Source: Microvirga splendida (lineage in GTDB: Bacteria > Pseudomonadota > Alphaproteobacteria > Rhizobiales > Beijerinckiaceae). Taken from it: DNA of 64,000 nt. Where the stretch lies: assembly GCF_016427565.1 (NCBI RefSeq), contig NZ_JAELXT010000001.1:186001-250000 (forward strand), read 5' to 3'. The notes under the pieces were generated by a model. That model was given only the letters and a program-made list of their open reading frames with translations, did not search any database and was not told where the DNA came from. Both the position numbers and the translations under genes were made by a program. This document shows, piece after piece, positions 26,740 to 36,480 of the stretch. Position 1 is the stretch's first letter. Each line of letters begins with the position of its first letter.

Positions 26740-27201
26740 TCAGCTCAGCAGATAAAATACTGCCGGTGCCGCTGTGAGCAACCCGGCCGCCGTCAATAAC
26801 GTGAGCCGATGATCAGGGTTCGCGATGCGATGGATTTTCCGGGCTGTCGTTCCGGCCTCCATGCTCCAGCCGTTCATGCAGGAGCAGAGAAGGCGGTGAG
26901 AGGCTCCCTCGGACAGTTCGAAGAATTCCATGGCATCTCCGAGCGTATCGCCCTTCAGGCCTGCCGCGCGCAGGACCGGATCTTCGAAGGCGACCGTGAT
27001 CGGCGACTCGTCCGACCTCAATTGCGGACGCTTGTCTTTCGGGACGAACTCGATCTCTCCCAAAGACCTCAAGCGCCGCTTCGGCTGGCGCTCCAGCACT
27101 TCCGCCCAACGCTCGAGGCGCTCGTGGCGGGACAGGAAACCTTGGTTGAACTCATGCACCTCAGCGACGCTACGCAGCTTCTCTACAGGCTTGTGTTCCA
27201 T
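26740..27201 (-). CDS. Hypothetical protein with C-terminal membrane anchor
   Basis: This 153-residue protein is rich in charged residues over the first 100 positions (LSRHERLERWAEVLERQPKR), with LCSCMNGWSMEAG near 106-118. One C-terminal hydrophobic helix (LTLLTAAGLLTAAPAVFYLL) ends right at the C-terminus, as in tail-anchored proteins. The ATG at 27201 has a good AGGAG site. No family was recognised. The coding style matches neighbouring genes. Confidence 0.65.
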   Translation of the reverse strand: MEHKPVEKLRSVAEVHEFNQGFLSRHERLERWAEVLERQPKRRLRSLGEIEFVPKDKRPQLRSDESPITVAFEDPVLRAAGLKGDTLGDAMEFFELSEGASHRLLCSCMNGWSMEAGTTARKIHRIANPDHRLTLLTAAGLLTAAPAVFYLLS

Positions 27202-27300
27202 AGGTATTCTCCTGCAAGGGAGCCGACCCTCGATCCAGGGCCGAGCCCAGGGAAACCTATGATCCCGTGAGTCCCAGGCTTTTTTGCGTCAAAGCGGGCT

Positions 27301-28845
27301 TTAGAAGAGAGTTTCGTGCGGGTGCGCCACATGCTCCTGGAAGATCGCACCGGTCGCAGGCTCGACCTCCTTGAGCACGACGGCATAGCCCCAGAGATTG
27401 GCCACCATCTGCAGCACGCGCTGAGCATCGTCCTTGTGGAGCAGGGTCCGGTTCAGAACATGATGGTGGAGGATCAGGCGCCGGTCGCCGGCGAGGTCGA
27501 CGTCGATGACCTGGATGTCGGGATCGCTCCATCCGACATCGTAATGGCGCGACAGGGAGCGCCGCAGCCGGCGGTAGCCGCGCTCGTCGTGAATGGCTTC
27601 GATCCTGAGGTCGGGCCGATCCGGATCGTCCACGAGATGGAACATGCGCCACTGCCGGATCAGGTGCGGGCTTAAGTATTGCGAGATGAAGCTCTCGTCC
27701 CGGTAATTGGCCCACACATCGCGCAGGACCGCCATCGCATCGCCACGGCCGGCGATGTCCGGGAACCACTCCCGGTCCTCGTCGGTCGGCTTGGTGCAGA
27801 TGCGCTCGATGTCCTGCATCATGCCAAAGCCCAGCGCATAGGGGTTGATGCCGCCGTAATGCTTGTCGTCGAACTCAGGCTGCCGCGTCACGTTCGTGTG
27901 CGACTGAAGGAATTCCAGGAACGCGCCGTCGCTGATCTGGCCGGTCTCGTGAAGACGGGTCATGATGCGGTAGTGGCAGTAGGTGGCGCAGCCCTCGTTC
28001 ATCACCTTGGTCTGGCGCTGCGGGTAGAAATACTGCGCGATCTGCCGAACGATGCGCAGGATCTCCCGCTGCCAGGGCTGGAGCCGCGGCGCCGACTTCT
28101 CCAGGAAGTAGAGAAGGTTTTCCTGCGGCAGCTCCAGGAGGGCGCGGCGGCGCTCGTCGCTCAGTTGCGGCTTTGCGGCAGCGCCCTTGGTCGGCACCGT
28201 GCGCCAGAGGTCGTTGAAGGTCTGCTCCTGGTGGAGATGCCGTTCCTTTTCGCGGCGCTCCTCGGAGCGCAGGTCGGGACGCTTCTTGCGCGGATAGCGG
28301 TGCACGCCGTGGGACATCAGGGCGTGGGCGGCGTCGAGCACCCGTTCCACGGCAGCGTGGCCGTAACGCTCCTCGCAACGCGTGATGTAGTCCTTGGCGA
28401 AGTCGAGGTAGTCCAGGATCCCGTCGGCGTCGGTCCATTCCCGGAAGAGATAGTTGTTCTTGAAGAAGTGATTGTGCCCGAAGGCCGCGTGGGCGATCAC
28501 GAGCGTCTGCATCGTCGCCGTGTTCTCCTCCATAATGTAGGAGATGCATGGGTTCGAGTTGATGACGATCTCGTAGGCCAGTCCCATGAGTCCCTGGCGG
28601 TAGCTCGATTCATGAAGCGCGAAGCGCTTGCCGAAGGACCAGTGCTTGTAGAACAGGGGCATGCCGATTGAGGCATAGGCATCGAGCATCTGCTCGGCCG
28701 TGATCACCTCGATCTGGTTAGGATAAACATCGAGCCCCATTTCCCCGACGCCGATCTTCTCGACGGCATCGTTGATGCGCTGGATGGTTCCGAAATCCCA
28801 GTCGGCGCCCTGGAACAGAAGATTGTCATGCTCCATCACGCTCAT
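27301..28845 (-). CDS. SpoVR family protein
   Basis: This 514-residue protein has the SpoVR signatures: DVYPNQIEVITAEQMLDAY near 40-58, YKHWSFGKRF near 66, NSNPCISYIMEENT near 95 and NEGCATYCHYRIM near 280. In enteric bacteria and Bacillus the family (YcgB/SpoVR) is co-expressed with PrkA and YeaH in starvation or sporulation. The biochemical role is unknown. It overlaps the YeaH gene by four bases and is the last gene of the prkA-yeaH-spoVR operon. Its length fits the family. Confidence 0.92.
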   Translation of the reverse strand: MSVMEHDNLLFQGADWDFGTIQRINDAVEKIGVGEMGLDVYPNQIEVITAEQMLDAYASIGMPLFYKHWSFGKRFALHESSYRQGLMGLAYEIVINSNPCISYIMEENTATMQTLVIAHAAFGHNHFFKNNYLFREWTDADGILDYLDFAKDYITRCEERYGHAAVERVLDAAHALMSHGVHRYPRKKRPDLRSEERREKERHLHQEQTFNDLWRTVPTKGAAAKPQLSDERRRALLELPQENLLYFLEKSAPRLQPWQREILRIVRQIAQYFYPQRQTKVMNEGCATYCHYRIMTRLHETGQISDGAFLEFLQSHTNVTRQPEFDDKHYGGINPYALGFGMMQDIERICTKPTDEDREWFPDIAGRGDAMAVLRDVWANYRDESFISQYLSPHLIRQWRMFHLVDDPDRPDLRIEAIHDERGYRRLRRSLSRHYDVGWSDPDIQVIDVDLAGDRRLILHHHVLNRTLLHKDDAQRVLQMVANLWGYAVVLKEVEPATGAIFQEHVAHPHETLF

Positions 28846-30149
28846 GGCACCCTTGCTCCTGCCTCCGCATCGCGCCGGCGAAAGAGTTCGCGGAAGACGG
28901 GGTAGATCTCACGCCGATGGTTGACCTTGCGCATGGCGAGGTTGGCGCCCTGTTCCTGCAGCGTCTCGTAGGTCTGCCACAGGGAGGTCTTGTGGTTGAT
29001 GAACCCGGTCTGCATCCGGTCGCTGTCGCTGCCGACCTCCAGATAAGCGTAATACTGGCAGACGGGAAGGATCACATCCCTGAGGAGGGCGGCGCTGGTG
29101 CTGCCGTCGTTGGGGGAGTTGTCGCCGTCCGAGGCCTGTGCGGCATAGATGTTCCAGCTGTCGGGGGAGTAGCGCTCCTCGACGATCCGCTGCATCTCGC
29201 GCAAGGCCGATGACACCACCGTGCCGCCGGTCTCGGGGCTGTTGAAGAAGGTCTCCTCGTCCACCTCCTTGGCCTCGTGGGTGTGGCGGATGAACACGAT
29301 CTCCACATGCTTGTAACGCCGCGTCAGGAAGATGTAGAGCAGCATGTAGAACCGCTTGGCGAGATCCTTCATGTGCTCCGTCATGGAGCCCGACACGTCC
29401 ATCAGGCAGAACATGACCGCCTGCGCCACCGGCCGGGAGACCGGCTCGAAGCGGCGATAGCGCAAGTCGATGGGATCGATGTAGGGCAAGCGCTTGGTGC
29501 GCAGCCTCAGCTGCTCAAGCTCCTGCCGCAGGGCCGTCAGACGCTCTGACGGCCCCTCCGCCTTCTCAAGGCGGTCGATCTCCTCCTCGAGGAGCAGCAG
29601 TTCCTGCGGCTTGGGGCGCCGCATAGCAATGCGGCGGGAGAGGGAATTCCGCATCGAGCGCAGCAGAGCCAGGTTCACTGGCGATCCGGTGACCGTGTAG
29701 CCTGCCCGCCGCATGCCCTGCGTCTCGACCGTTGCCACCCGCCGCTTGGCGAGGTCGGGGAGTTCGAGGTCATCGAGGAAAAGATCGAGGAATTCGTCTC
29801 GGGTCAGGGCGAAGCGAAAATCGTCCTCGCCTTCGCCATTGTCGCCGCCGGCGCTGCCACCGCCTCCGCCGCCCGGGGGCCTGTCGACCGTGTCGCCTTC
29901 GACGAAGCGCTTGTTGCCGGGCAGGACATGGTCGTGCACGCCGCCTTCGCCCGAGCGCCGGAAGCTGGGCTCGCGAACACCATCGGCTGGGATCGTGACT
30001 TCCCCTCCCCGTTCGAGATCGGTGATGTCGCGATCTCCTGCGGTCTGGCGCACCGCCCTCTGGATCTGCGCCTTGGCGCGGCGCAGAAAGCGTTGCCGGT
30101 TCGCCAGACTCTTGCCTCCTGGGTTGAGGCGCCGGTCGATGATGTACAT
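28842..30149 (-). CDS. YeaH/YhbH family protein (DUF444)
   Basis: This 435-residue protein starts with YIIDRRLNPGGKSLANRQRF, which is the family start and fixes the ATG at 30149. It contains GGGGGGSAGGD, a Gly-rich linker near 95-110. A von Willebrand-A-like domain follows with the metal-site motif MDVSGSMTEHMK near 245. In Escherichia coli the homologue is regulated together with PrkA (YeaG) under nitrogen starvation and stationary phase. It lies between prkA and spoVR in one transcription unit. Confidence 0.92.
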   Translation of the reverse strand: MYIIDRRLNPGGKSLANRQRFLRRAKAQIQRAVRQTAGDRDITDLERGGEVTIPADGVREPSFRRSGEGGVHDHVLPGNKRFVEGDTVDRPPGGGGGGSAGGDNGEGEDDFRFALTRDEFLDLFLDDLELPDLAKRRVATVETQGMRRAGYTVTGSPVNLALLRSMRNSLSRRIAMRRPKPQELLLLEEEIDRLEKAEGPSERLTALRQELEQLRLRTKRLPYIDPIDLRYRRFEPVSRPVAQAVMFCLMDVSGSMTEHMKDLAKRFYMLLYIFLTRRYKHVEIVFIRHTHEAKEVDEETFFNSPETGGTVVSSALREMQRIVEERYSPDSWNIYAAQASDGDNSPNDGSTSAALLRDVILPVCQYYAYLEVGSDSDRMQTGFINHKTSLWQTYETLQEQGANLAMRKVNHRREIYPVFRELFRRRDAEAGARVP

Positions 30150-30178
30150 AGGAACGCCTAATCTGCCTCCGTCTTCTG

Positions 30179-32125
30179 TCAGCCCGCCTGCTTCACCCGC
30201 ATGTACCACTCCACAAGCCGTCGGACCTGACGCTCGGTGTAGCCACGCTCCATCATGCGCTGCACGAACTCGCCGTGCTTTTTCTCGGTCTCGCCATCCT
30301 TCTTGGAACCGAAGCTGATCACAGGCAGGAGTTCCTCCACCTGGGAGAACATCCGGCGCTCGATCACGTCGCGGATCTTCTCATAGCTCGTCCAGGACGG
30401 GTTGCGTCCGTTGTTGCCGGCCCGTGCCCGCAGGGAGAACTTCACGACCTCGTTGCGGAAGTCCTTCGGATTGGCGATGCCCGCTGGCTTCTCGATCTTG
30501 GTGAGTTCCTGATTCAGGAGTTCCCGGTTGAGAAGCTGGCCGGTATCGGGATCCTTGAAGTCCTGGTCTTCGATCCAGGCATCCGCATAGGCCACGTAGC
30601 GGTCGAAGAGATTCTGACCGTAATCGTGGTAGGATTCCAGATAAGCCTTCTGGATCTCATGGCCGATGAAGTCGGCGTAGCGGGGCGCCAGCTCCGCCTT
30701 GATGAACTCCAGGTAGCGCCGCTCCACATCCTGCGGCAGCTGCTCCCGCCGGAGCGACTGCTCGAGCACGTACATGAGGTGCACGGGATCCGCCGCCACC
30801 TCGATGGTGTCGTGGTTGAAGGTGGCGGAGAGAACCTTGAAGGCGAAACGGGTCGAGATCCCGTCCATGCCTTCGTCGACGCCGGCGGAGTCCTTGTATT
30901 CCTGAAGGCTGCGGGCGCGGGGATCGACCTCGCGCAGGCTCTCGCCGTCATACACCCGCATCTTCGAGTAGAAGTTGGAGTTCTCGTGCGCCCGCAGGCG
31001 CGACAGAACCGAGAACCGGGCCAGCATCTCCAAGGTGGCCGGCGCGCAGGGGGCGCCAGAGAGCTCCGAGCTGCGGATCAGCTTTTCGTAGATCTTCTGC
31101 TCTTCCGTGACCCGCAGGCAGTAAGGCACCTTGATCACGTAGATGCGGTCGATGAAGGCTTCGTTGTTCTTGTTGGTGCGGAAGGTCTGCCATTCCGCCT
31201 CGTTGGAATGGGCCAGGATGATGCCGGTGAACGGAATGGAGCCGATATTCTCGGTGCCGACGTAGTTGCCCTCCTGCGTGGCCGTGAGCAGGGGATGCAG
31301 CATCTTGATCGGCGCCTTGAACATCTCGACGAATTCGAGGATGCCCTGGTTCGCCCGGTTGAGGCCGCCGGAATAGCTGTAGGCGTCGGGATCGCTCTGG
31401 GAGAGCGTCTCGAGCTTGCGGATGTCGACCTTGCCGACGAGGGACGAGATGTCCTGGTTGTTCTCGTCGCCGGGCTCCGTCTTGGCAACACCGATCTGAC
31501 GCATGCGGGACGGGTTGATCTTGACCACCCGGAACTTGGAGATGTCGCCTTTGAACTCGTCGAGGCGCTTGATCGCCCAGGGGCTGAGCAGGTTTGTCAG
31601 GCGCCGCTTGGGGATGCCGTAGCGCTCCTCCAGCATGGGGCCCATCTGCTCCGGATCGAAGAGCCCGAGGGGGCTCTCGAAAACCGGACTGATCTCGTCG
31701 CCCGCCTTGAGGACATAGATGGGATTGACCTCCATCAGGGCTTTCAGGCGCTCGGCCAGGGAGGACTTGCCGCCGCCGACAGGTCCCAGGAGGTAGAGGA
31801 TCTGCTTGCGCTCCTCCAGGCCCTGCGCAGCATGACGAAAGAAGCTCACGATCATCTCGATCGTCTCTTCCATGCCGTAGAATTCGGAGAAGGCCGGATA
31901 GACCCTGATCGTCCGGTTCATGAAGATGCGGCCGAGCCGCGCGTCCTTCGAGGTGTCGACGAGTTGAGGCTCGCCGATCGCCGCCAGGATGCGCTCAGGG
32001 GCGCTTGCATACATCATGGGATCGGTGCGGCACCCTTCCAGGTATTCCGCCAGGGACATCTCCGCCTCGCGGCGGGTTTCATAAGCTTTCAGGAAACTCG
32101 AGAACAGGTCGTCGGAATGAAGCAT
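30179..32125 (-). CDS. prkA: PrkA family serine protein kinase
   Basis: This 648-residue protein has a PrkA AAA-like domain with the P-loop LLGPVGGGKSSLAERLK near 111-127 and ILAHSNEAEWQTF near 309. The C-terminal kinase-like PrkA domain has MRVYDGESLREVDPRAR near 391. The N-terminal DLFSSFLKAYETRREAEMSLAEYLEG is typical of PrkA/YeaG. It acts in the cytoplasm in the response to starvation. It is the first gene of the operon; the 547-base region upstream probably carries its promoter. Confidence 0.93.
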   Translation of the reverse strand: MLHSDDLFSSFLKAYETRREAEMSLAEYLEGCRTDPMMYASAPERILAAIGEPQLVDTSKDARLGRIFMNRTIRVYPAFSEFYGMEETIEMIVSFFRHAAQGLEERKQILYLLGPVGGGKSSLAERLKALMEVNPIYVLKAGDEISPVFESPLGLFDPEQMGPMLEERYGIPKRRLTNLLSPWAIKRLDEFKGDISKFRVVKINPSRMRQIGVAKTEPGDENNQDISSLVGKVDIRKLETLSQSDPDAYSYSGGLNRANQGILEFVEMFKAPIKMLHPLLTATQEGNYVGTENIGSIPFTGIILAHSNEAEWQTFRTNKNNEAFIDRIYVIKVPYCLRVTEEQKIYEKLIRSSELSGAPCAPATLEMLARFSVLSRLRAHENSNFYSKMRVYDGESLREVDPRARSLQEYKDSAGVDEGMDGISTRFAFKVLSATFNHDTIEVAADPVHLMYVLEQSLRREQLPQDVERRYLEFIKAELAPRYADFIGHEIQKAYLESYHDYGQNLFDRYVAYADAWIEDQDFKDPDTGQLLNRELLNQELTKIEKPAGIANPKDFRNEVVKFSLRARAGNNGRNPSWTSYEKIRDVIERRMFSQVEELLPVISFGSKKDGETEKKHGEFVQRMMERGYTERQVRRLVEWYMRVKQAG

Positions 32126-32672
32126 GGCGCCACCGAAATCAGATCCCTCTCAGAGACAACGATTGTGCACCGCTAAGGTTGCCCAGACCATGCGATACTG
32201 TGATGCGGCCAAATGGTGCGGCATAACCCTTTCGCTCTGGCGGCTGATGAACAGGTCGCGACTGGCCCGGCTTGTCTCGGGTCCGTCCATGCGACTTGGA
32301 AGCTTGCCCGCCCTGACAACCAGCGTCGCGGATTGCGGGCTGGACGGCAAGTTAAAGTTTGTCACCAGCATGCGTTTCCGGTGTGCCGCATCGCCGCCTG
32401 TACGCCCATGGGCCGACTTTCCTCAAGCTACGACAAGCCCTTACCTAACATCTGGGCGGCACGGACGGAGAGGCCAGCCTCCAGTGATTCAATTGAACGT
32501 GACCATGTGGAAAAGGGCCACCCGCTGCAATGCAGCAACGGGCCGGTCCCGCTCGATGAACAAAGCATGTGCGGAGCCGTTGACGGCGGACAGACCAAGC
32601 CTATCGTTTGTAGCGCACGACGACCCGGCGGCGCATACCCCTTCAGGCCGCCTTCATCCGGAGAACTTTCCT
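32126..32672. promoter_or_regulatory. Divergent intergenic region, prkA and alcohol dehydrogenase
   Basis: This 547-base stretch has no gene I can support. The reading frame of the dehydrogenase is open through most of it, but the translation has no family resemblance before 32673. A ten-base palindrome TTCAATTGAA lies near 32488. It should hold the promoters of both genes. Confidence 0.5.
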
Positions 32673-33737
32673 GTGATCAAAGCTTTCGGCTACGCCGCCC
32701 AGGATGCGACCACACCGCTTGCCCCCTTCAGCTTCGAACGCCGGGAGCCGGGTGAGCGCGACGTTCAGATCGAGATCCTCTATTGCGGCGTCTGCCACTC
32801 CGACCTGCATACGGTGCGGGCAGAATGGGGCGGGACGCTCTATCCATGCCTGCCGGGCCACGAGATCGTCGGCCGCGTCACTCGCGTCGGCCCCGGGGTG
32901 CAGAAATTCAAGGCAGAGGACGTCGTCGGGGTCGGCTGCATCGTGGATTCCTGCCGCACCTGCCGCTCGTGCCGAGAAGGACTGGAGCAGTACTGCGAGG
33001 TCGGCTTCACCGGCACCTACAACGGCCCAGAGCAAGGCACGGGTGCCAACACCTATGGCGGCTATTCCAACACCATCGTGGTCGATGAGAGCTTCGTCCT
33101 GAAGGTGCCGGACGGGCTCGATCCGGCCGCTGCGGCGCCTCTGCTGTGCGCCGGCATCACCACGTTCTCGCCCCTACGCCGCTGGCGCGTTCAGCCTGGC
33201 CAGAAGGTGGGCGTCGTCGGTCTCGGCGGCCTCGGTCACATGGCCGTGAAGCTCGCCCGCGCCATGGGGGCGCACGTGGTGCTCTTCACCACCTCCCCCA
33301 ACAAGCGCGAGGATGCCCTGGCGCTGGGCGCCCATGAGGTGGTCGTCTCCAAGGACCGGGACGCCATGAAGGCGCACCGCAACAGCTTCGACTTCATCCT
33401 CGACACGGTCGCCGCCCCGCACGACCTCGACAGCTACCTCGTGCTGCTTGCCCGCGACGGCGTCATGGTGCTCGTAGGAGCGCCCGCCGAACCGCATCCG
33501 GCCACCACGGTCTTCAATCTGATCATGAAGCGGCGCCAGCTCGCCGGCTCCCTGATCGGCGGCATCGCGGAGACGCAGGAAATGCTCGACTTCTGCGCCC
33601 AGCACGGGATCACAGCCGAGATCGAGATCATCCCGATCCAGAAGATCAACGAAGCCTATGAGCGGATGCTCAAGAGCGACGTGAAGTACCGCTTCGTAAT
33701 CGACATGGCTTCGCTGAAGCAGGAGGCTGCGGCCTAG
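32673..33737 (+). CDS. NAD(P)-dependent zinc alcohol dehydrogenase (YahK/cinnamyl-alcohol type)
   Basis: This 354-residue enzyme has catalytic zinc ligands in CGVCHSDLH and GHEIVGRV (about 36-75). The structural zinc is bound by a four-cysteine lobe (CRTCRSCREGLEQYC near 95-109), and the cofactor loop is GLGGLGHMAVKLARAMG near 180. This fits the aldehyde-reducing YahK/AdhC group. The GTG at 32673 with GGAG nine bases upstream begins the conserved domain (VIKAFGYAA); the frame upstream is unrelated. It likely detoxifies or interconverts aldehydes in the cytoplasm. Confidence 0.88.
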   Translation: MIKAFGYAAQDATTPLAPFSFERREPGERDVQIEILYCGVCHSDLHTVRAEWGGTLYPCLPGHEIVGRVTRVGPGVQKFKAEDVVGVGCIVDSCRTCRSCREGLEQYCEVGFTGTYNGPEQGTGANTYGGYSNTIVVDESFVLKVPDGLDPAAAAPLLCAGITTFSPLRRWRVQPGQKVGVVGLGGLGHMAVKLARAMGAHVVLFTTSPNKREDALALGAHEVVVSKDRDAMKAHRNSFDFILDTVAAPHDLDSYLVLLARDGVMVLVGAPAEPHPATTVFNLIMKRRQLAGSLIGGIAETQEMLDFCAQHGITAEIEIIPIQKINEAYERMLKSDVKYRFVIDMASLKQEAAA

Positions 33738-33757
33738 AGTTCGGCAAGCCGCTTCCC

Positions 33758-35557
33758 ATGCTGGTCTACGGCGACATCGAGACTGTCGAGACGGTTGGAG
33801 CCAAGCAGGCTGCCGTCACGGGCCTCCTGTCGAAGACCTTTTCCATGCCGCCCGGCATCGAGCGGCATGGGGTTCTCGTCTCCGCGTTCATCGGCACGAG
33901 CGAACTCGTTCAGGGCATTGTCGATCTGGAGTTTCAGGAGCGCGGCTTCGACACCCTCAGCGAGGATCATGCATCGGGCATGGAATGCCTTTCCATCCTC
34001 GCCCACGCCGTCGACAAATCCTGGTGCAGCGGCTTCGGGCAGCTTTCACCGCTGCCCCATGCCTTCTTCGAGAAGCTCAACGGGTTCGCCTTGTCCCGAT
34101 CCATCCGAACGAAGCAGGTTGAAGGCTACACCTTCTATGCCCTCTACCCGGAAACCTATCTGGAAGCGGCAAGGGCTTCGGGCCTGGGAGCCAATACCCA
34201 GGTTATCGGCATCCGCAGCATCGGCACGGGATTGAGCGCCCTCGTAGCGGCAGCTCTCGGCGCTCCTGCTCCCCTCACCCTGCGCCCGGCCGGGCATCCC
34301 TTCGGCCGCGAAGTCAAGGTTGATCCGAGCCTCACGAAGAGCCTCACGGCCCAACGCGAGAAAGCCTTCGCCATCGTCGATGAAGGTCCGGGCCTGTCCG
34401 GCAGCTCGTTCGGCGCGGTGGCCGACTGGTTGGAGGAGGCCGGGGTATCGCGAGACCGCATCCATTTCTTTCCGAGCCACAGCGGCGCGCTCGGCCCGCA
34501 GGCCAGTGCCAGGCACCGGGCGCGATGGGTCTCCGCCCCCCGCCACCTCGTCACCATGGACGACCTCCTGCTGCGCGGCTCGCCCCCTCACCGGCTTGAA
34601 AACTGGATGGAGGATCTTCTTGGCCCGCTCGACGGACCGCTGGAGGAGATCTCGGGCGGAGCCTGGCGGACCCGGCGTTACTCGGACGAAAGCTCATGGC
34701 CGCCGGCCAACATCCAGCAGGAGAAGCGCAAGTTCCTGGCCAGGGCCGAGGGCGCGACGTGGCTGGTCAAGTTTGCGGGTCTGGGCGAGGCGGGCGAACG
34801 GAAGCTCCGGATGGCTCGTCAGCTTCATCAGGCGGGTTTCAGCCCGGAGCCGGCCGGCTGCCGCCATGGCTTCCTGGTGGAGCGTTGGCACGGAGGGCCG
34901 AATGGCCTCGATCGGGCCTGTATCGACCGCAGGAGCCTCGTCGATCAGGTGGGCCGCTACCTGGGCTTCCGTCGCAGGCATTTCCCGGCACTCGATCACC
35001 AGGGAGCCTCCCTGGAGGCGCTTCGCCCGATGGCGGTCTACAATGCCGGTCAGGCCCTCGGGGATGCGGTGGCTGCGGCCCTGGAGCGATCCCTGGCCGA
35101 TCCGAGCACCCTTGAGAGCAGGATGCGCCGGATATGCACCGACAACCGCCTGCAGGCCTGGGAGTGGCTCGTTTCGGGCGACAAGGTGATCAAGGCGGAT
35201 GCGCTCGACCACAGCGCCGCCCACGACCTGATCGGTCATCAGGACGTGACCTGGGACATCGCCGGCGCAATCGTTGAACTGGACCTCTCCGGCGAGGAAG
35301 CCTCGGAGTTGTGCCGCACCGTCCGGCAGGAGAGCGGCTGCCCGGTCGATCAGGACCTGCTTGCCTTCATGCTGCCCTGCTACCTCGCTTTCCAGCTGGG
35401 CGCCCACCTCATGGCAGCAGATTCTCTGGGAGAGGGACCGGAGGCCAACCGCTTGCGCCGGGCCGCCGGCCGCTACGGGAATCTCCTCCAGGATCACCTG
35501 AACCGTTTGAGCCGGTCCGAACCTTTGCAGGAACAAGAGGAAGTGCCGGCCAGTTAA
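33758..35557 (+). CDS. Two-part protein: phosphoribosyltransferase-like N-terminus and kinase-like C-terminus
   Basis: This 599-residue soluble protein matches no named family I know. Residues 149-167 (VIGIRSIGTGLSALVAAAL) and 203-230 (AFAIVDEGPGLSGSSFGA and on) look like the core strands and PRPP loop of type I phosphoribosyltransferases, with DEGPGLSGSS in place of the usual DD-x-x-T-T-G-x-T. Residues about 335-385 (TWLVKFAG, RMARQLHQAGFSPEP, GFLVERW) and 487-515 (KADALDHSAAHDL, QDVTWDIAGA) recall aminoglycoside-phosphotransferase-like kinases. It starts 20 bases after the dehydrogenase gene and may share its transcript. Catalytic identity is unproven. Confidence 0.7.
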   Translation: MLVYGDIETVETVGAKQAAVTGLLSKTFSMPPGIERHGVLVSAFIGTSELVQGIVDLEFQERGFDTLSEDHASGMECLSILAHAVDKSWCSGFGQLSPLPHAFFEKLNGFALSRSIRTKQVEGYTFYALYPETYLEAARASGLGANTQVIGIRSIGTGLSALVAAALGAPAPLTLRPAGHPFGREVKVDPSLTKSLTAQREKAFAIVDEGPGLSGSSFGAVADWLEEAGVSRDRIHFFPSHSGALGPQASARHRARWVSAPRHLVTMDDLLLRGSPPHRLENWMEDLLGPLDGPLEEISGGAWRTRRYSDESSWPPANIQQEKRKFLARAEGATWLVKFAGLGEAGERKLRMARQLHQAGFSPEPAGCRHGFLVERWHGGPNGLDRACIDRRSLVDQVGRYLGFRRRHFPALDHQGASLEALRPMAVYNAGQALGDAVAAALERSLADPSTLESRMRRICTDNRLQAWEWLVSGDKVIKADALDHSAAHDLIGHQDVTWDIAGAIVELDLSGEEASELCRTVRQESGCPVDQDLLAFMLPCYLAFQLGAHLMAADSLGEGPEANRLRRAAGRYGNLLQDHLNRLSRSEPLQEQEEVPAS

Positions 35558-35586
35558 CGGCCAAGGCAACACACTTGCGAAGCCGG

Positions 35587-35612
35587 ACCGATCCGTCTGG
35601 CGGGATCGGTAT
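35587..35612 (+). terminator. Hairpin between the two-part gene and the second BrkB gene
   Basis: ACCGATCC pairs with GGATCGGT around an eight-base loop and is followed by ATTTC. It lies 30 bases after the stop and just before the next start. It could be a weak terminator or mask the next ribosome site. Confidence 0.4.
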
Positions 35613-35615
35613 TTC

Positions 35616-36479
35616 ATGTTCTCCGACACATGGCGGCTTTTGAAGGTGGCATTCGCGGGCTGGTGGAATGACCGCGCGATGAGCCTTGGCGCCTCCATTG
35701 CCTTTTTTACGGTCTTTTCGCTTGCCCCGATGTTGCTGGCGGCCATTGCCGTGGCTGGCTTGGTCTTCGGCCGGGAGGCGGCCCAAGGCGCCATCGTGGC
35801 GGAACTCGGCGGGATGATCGGCAACAACGAGGCCTCGTTTCTGGAGAGCATGATCGCCAGCGCCGGCAATGTGGGCTCCGGCATTATCGGCACCGCCGTG
35901 GGGATCGTGACATTTCTGCTGCTGGTCACAGGCGCCGTGGTCGAGCTCCAGGACGATCTGAACATCATCTGGAAGGCGAAGCCGCCCGCGAGCTACGGAA
36001 TCATGAGCTTCATCCGAACCCGGCTCGTCAGCCTGGCGCTGGTGCTCGGGATCGGCTTTCTGCTGCTCGTCTCGCTGGTCATCGACACCGGACTGACGGC
36101 GCTAGGATCCTATCTCGAAGCGAACTTCTCGGGCGCAACGATCATCCTTCGTTTCCTCAACAGCCTCGTGGCCTTTGCCGTGGCAACCCTGCTGTTCGCG
36201 ATGATGTTCAAGCTCCTTCCCGCCGTCGAGATTCAATGGAGCGACGTCTGGACCGGAGCCCTCGTGACTGCACTCCTGTTCACCCTCGGCAAGTTCCTGA
36301 TCGGCTACTATCTCGGCAAGAGCAACGTCGCTTCGAGCTACGGAGCCGCCGCCTCCATCATCACGATCCTGCTCTGGATCTACTATTCAGCCCTGATCCT
36401 GCTCTTCGGCGCGGAGTTCACGAAAGCTTATGCGGAAAGCCGAGGGAGCAGAAAGGGGCGCCCCACGATGGAACCATGA
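35616..36479 (+). CDS. YihY/virulence factor BrkB family membrane protein
   Basis: This 287-residue protein has six hydrophobic segments. It starts with a short cytoplasmic piece (WRLLKVAFAGWWNDRAMSLGASIAFFTVFSL) and ends with SYGAAASIITILLWIYYSALILLFGAEFTK, both standard for the YihY/BrkB family. It is a distant paralogue of the gene at 9137-10327 and lacks that protein's long N-terminal extension. The family's activity is unknown. No strong ribosome site is visible before the ATG. Confidence 0.87.
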   Translation: MFSDTWRLLKVAFAGWWNDRAMSLGASIAFFTVFSLAPMLLAAIAVAGLVFGREAAQGAIVAELGGMIGNNEASFLESMIASAGNVGSGIIGTAVGIVTFLLLVTGAVVELQDDLNIIWKAKPPASYGIMSFIRTRLVSLALVLGIGFLLLVSLVIDTGLTALGSYLEANFSGATIILRFLNSLVAFAVATLLFAMMFKLLPAVEIQWSDVWTGALVTALLFTLGKFLIGYYLGKSNVASSYGAAASIITILLWIYYSALILLFGAEFTKAYAESRGSRKGRPTMEP

Positions 36480-36480
36480 C

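Noticed and set aside
30275-32176. A 633-codon open frame on the plus strand antisense to prkA
   Set aside because: It is the mirror frame of a high-GC gene, has no family resemblance, and PrkA on the other strand is certain.
32124-32672. An N-terminal extension of about 180 codons for the alcohol dehydrogenase
   Set aside because: The extension has no family resemblance, and a GTG with a ribosome site begins the conserved domain at 32673.
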